This document shows positions 63,852-64,000 of a stretch of 64,000 nt of DNA, in pieces. Each line of letters opens with the position of its first letter. Position 1 is the first letter of the stretch. The notes under the pieces were generated by a model. The model did not search any database and was not told the origin of the DNA. It worked only from the letters and a program-made list of their open reading frames with translations. A program made the translations under genes and the position numbers. Source of the stretch: JBCDCE01 sp039182515. GTDB taxonomy: Bacteria; Pseudomonadota; Alphaproteobacteria; Rhodobacterales; Rhodobacteraceae. The stretch is from NCBI GenBank assembly GCA_039182515.1, contig JBCDCE010000001.1, positions 1-64,000 on the forward strand. Reading direction: 5' to 3'.

Positions 63852-64000
63852 ATGTGGAGCGAGATTAAGGCCTATCACGAAACCGTCGCGAAGAGACCCA
63901 TTCGGTCCTTGTTTGACGACGAAGAGCGAGCGAAATTCTTTTCGGTCCGTGCGGGCGAAATGCTCTTTGATTTCTCCAAGACAAATCTCGACAAAACCAG
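63852..64000 (+). CDS. pgi: Glucose-6-phosphate isomerase (partial, N-terminus only)
   Basis: The first 49 residues are in the window: MWSEIKAYHETVAKRPIRSL then MLFDFSKTNLDKT, the N-terminal pattern of alphaproteobacterial Pgi. It begins 22 bp after the pgl stop and continues past the window end. Confidence 0.9.
   Translation, partial: MWSEIKAYHETVAKRPIRSLFDDEERAKFFSVRAGEMLFDFSKTNLDKT

Overview
The window looks like chromosomal DNA of a marine alphaproteobacterium of the Roseobacter group (Rhodobacteraceae). The evidence is a clear dddP DMSP lyase, split nitrile-hydratase genes, a VPLPA-CTERM protein, a DUF6314 protein, the short intergenic hairpin CTCCGGCGGGAG followed by TATTTTT, several CUT1-type sugar ABC genes and moderately high GC. 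I see no prophage, insertion sequence, CRISPR array or replication origin. All assignments are by reading motifs; no database search was run.

Layout. 1-0.27 kb: a 16-bp tandem repeat and a 107-bp palindromic element behind serS. 0.3-9.5 kb: serS, a secreted trypsin-like protease, yajC-secD-secF, a frameshifted TauE/SafE permease, a Mth938-like gene, and the cytochrome c maturation genes ccmA-B-C-D-G. 9.6-25.6 kb: housekeeping and small exported proteins: acnA, a DUF1223 protein, an LpxL-like acyltransferase, a three-gene cobalt-type nitrile hydratase or thiocyanate hydrolase-like locus, a Tat-exported MsrB-like protein, purB, bioY, an exo/endonuclease/phosphatase-family protein, a hydrolase-OsmC fusion, a VPLPA-CTERM protein, and dddP divergent from a DUF3445 (haem N-demethylase family) gene.

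26.4-31 kb is an accessory stretch with long AT-richer spacers, orphan exported proteins, a clavaminate-synthase-like dioxygenase, helically phased ACGTATGC repeats and the second, inverted copy of the 107-bp element. 31-32.7 kb holds a tartrate/D-malate dehydrogenase and a VOC protein.

32.8-51.0 kb is the most interesting block. It is one co-directional run of 15 genes behind two identical TGGAACGTTCCA operators, with its own LacI-family regulator. It encodes an ABC importer with two paralogous substrate-binding proteins, two GMC flavoenzymes, a Gfo/Idh/MocA dehydrogenase, a fumarate-reductase-like flavoprotein, an aldehyde dehydrogenase, a fused CoA-transferase, a crotonase, a KdgK-like kinase and a Dabb protein. 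It reads as an inducible catabolic pathway for a sugar-derived or polyol-like substrate that I cannot match to a described pathway. A convergent NIPSNAP gene follows.

51.5-64 kb returns to core genes: glnB-glnA, a small Hint-domain protein, tRNA-Leu(UAG), tig, rpsF-rpsR-rplI, yceI, an HNH endonuclease, and zwf-pgl-pgi (pgi runs off the end), which feeds glucose-6-phosphate into 6-phosphogluconate.
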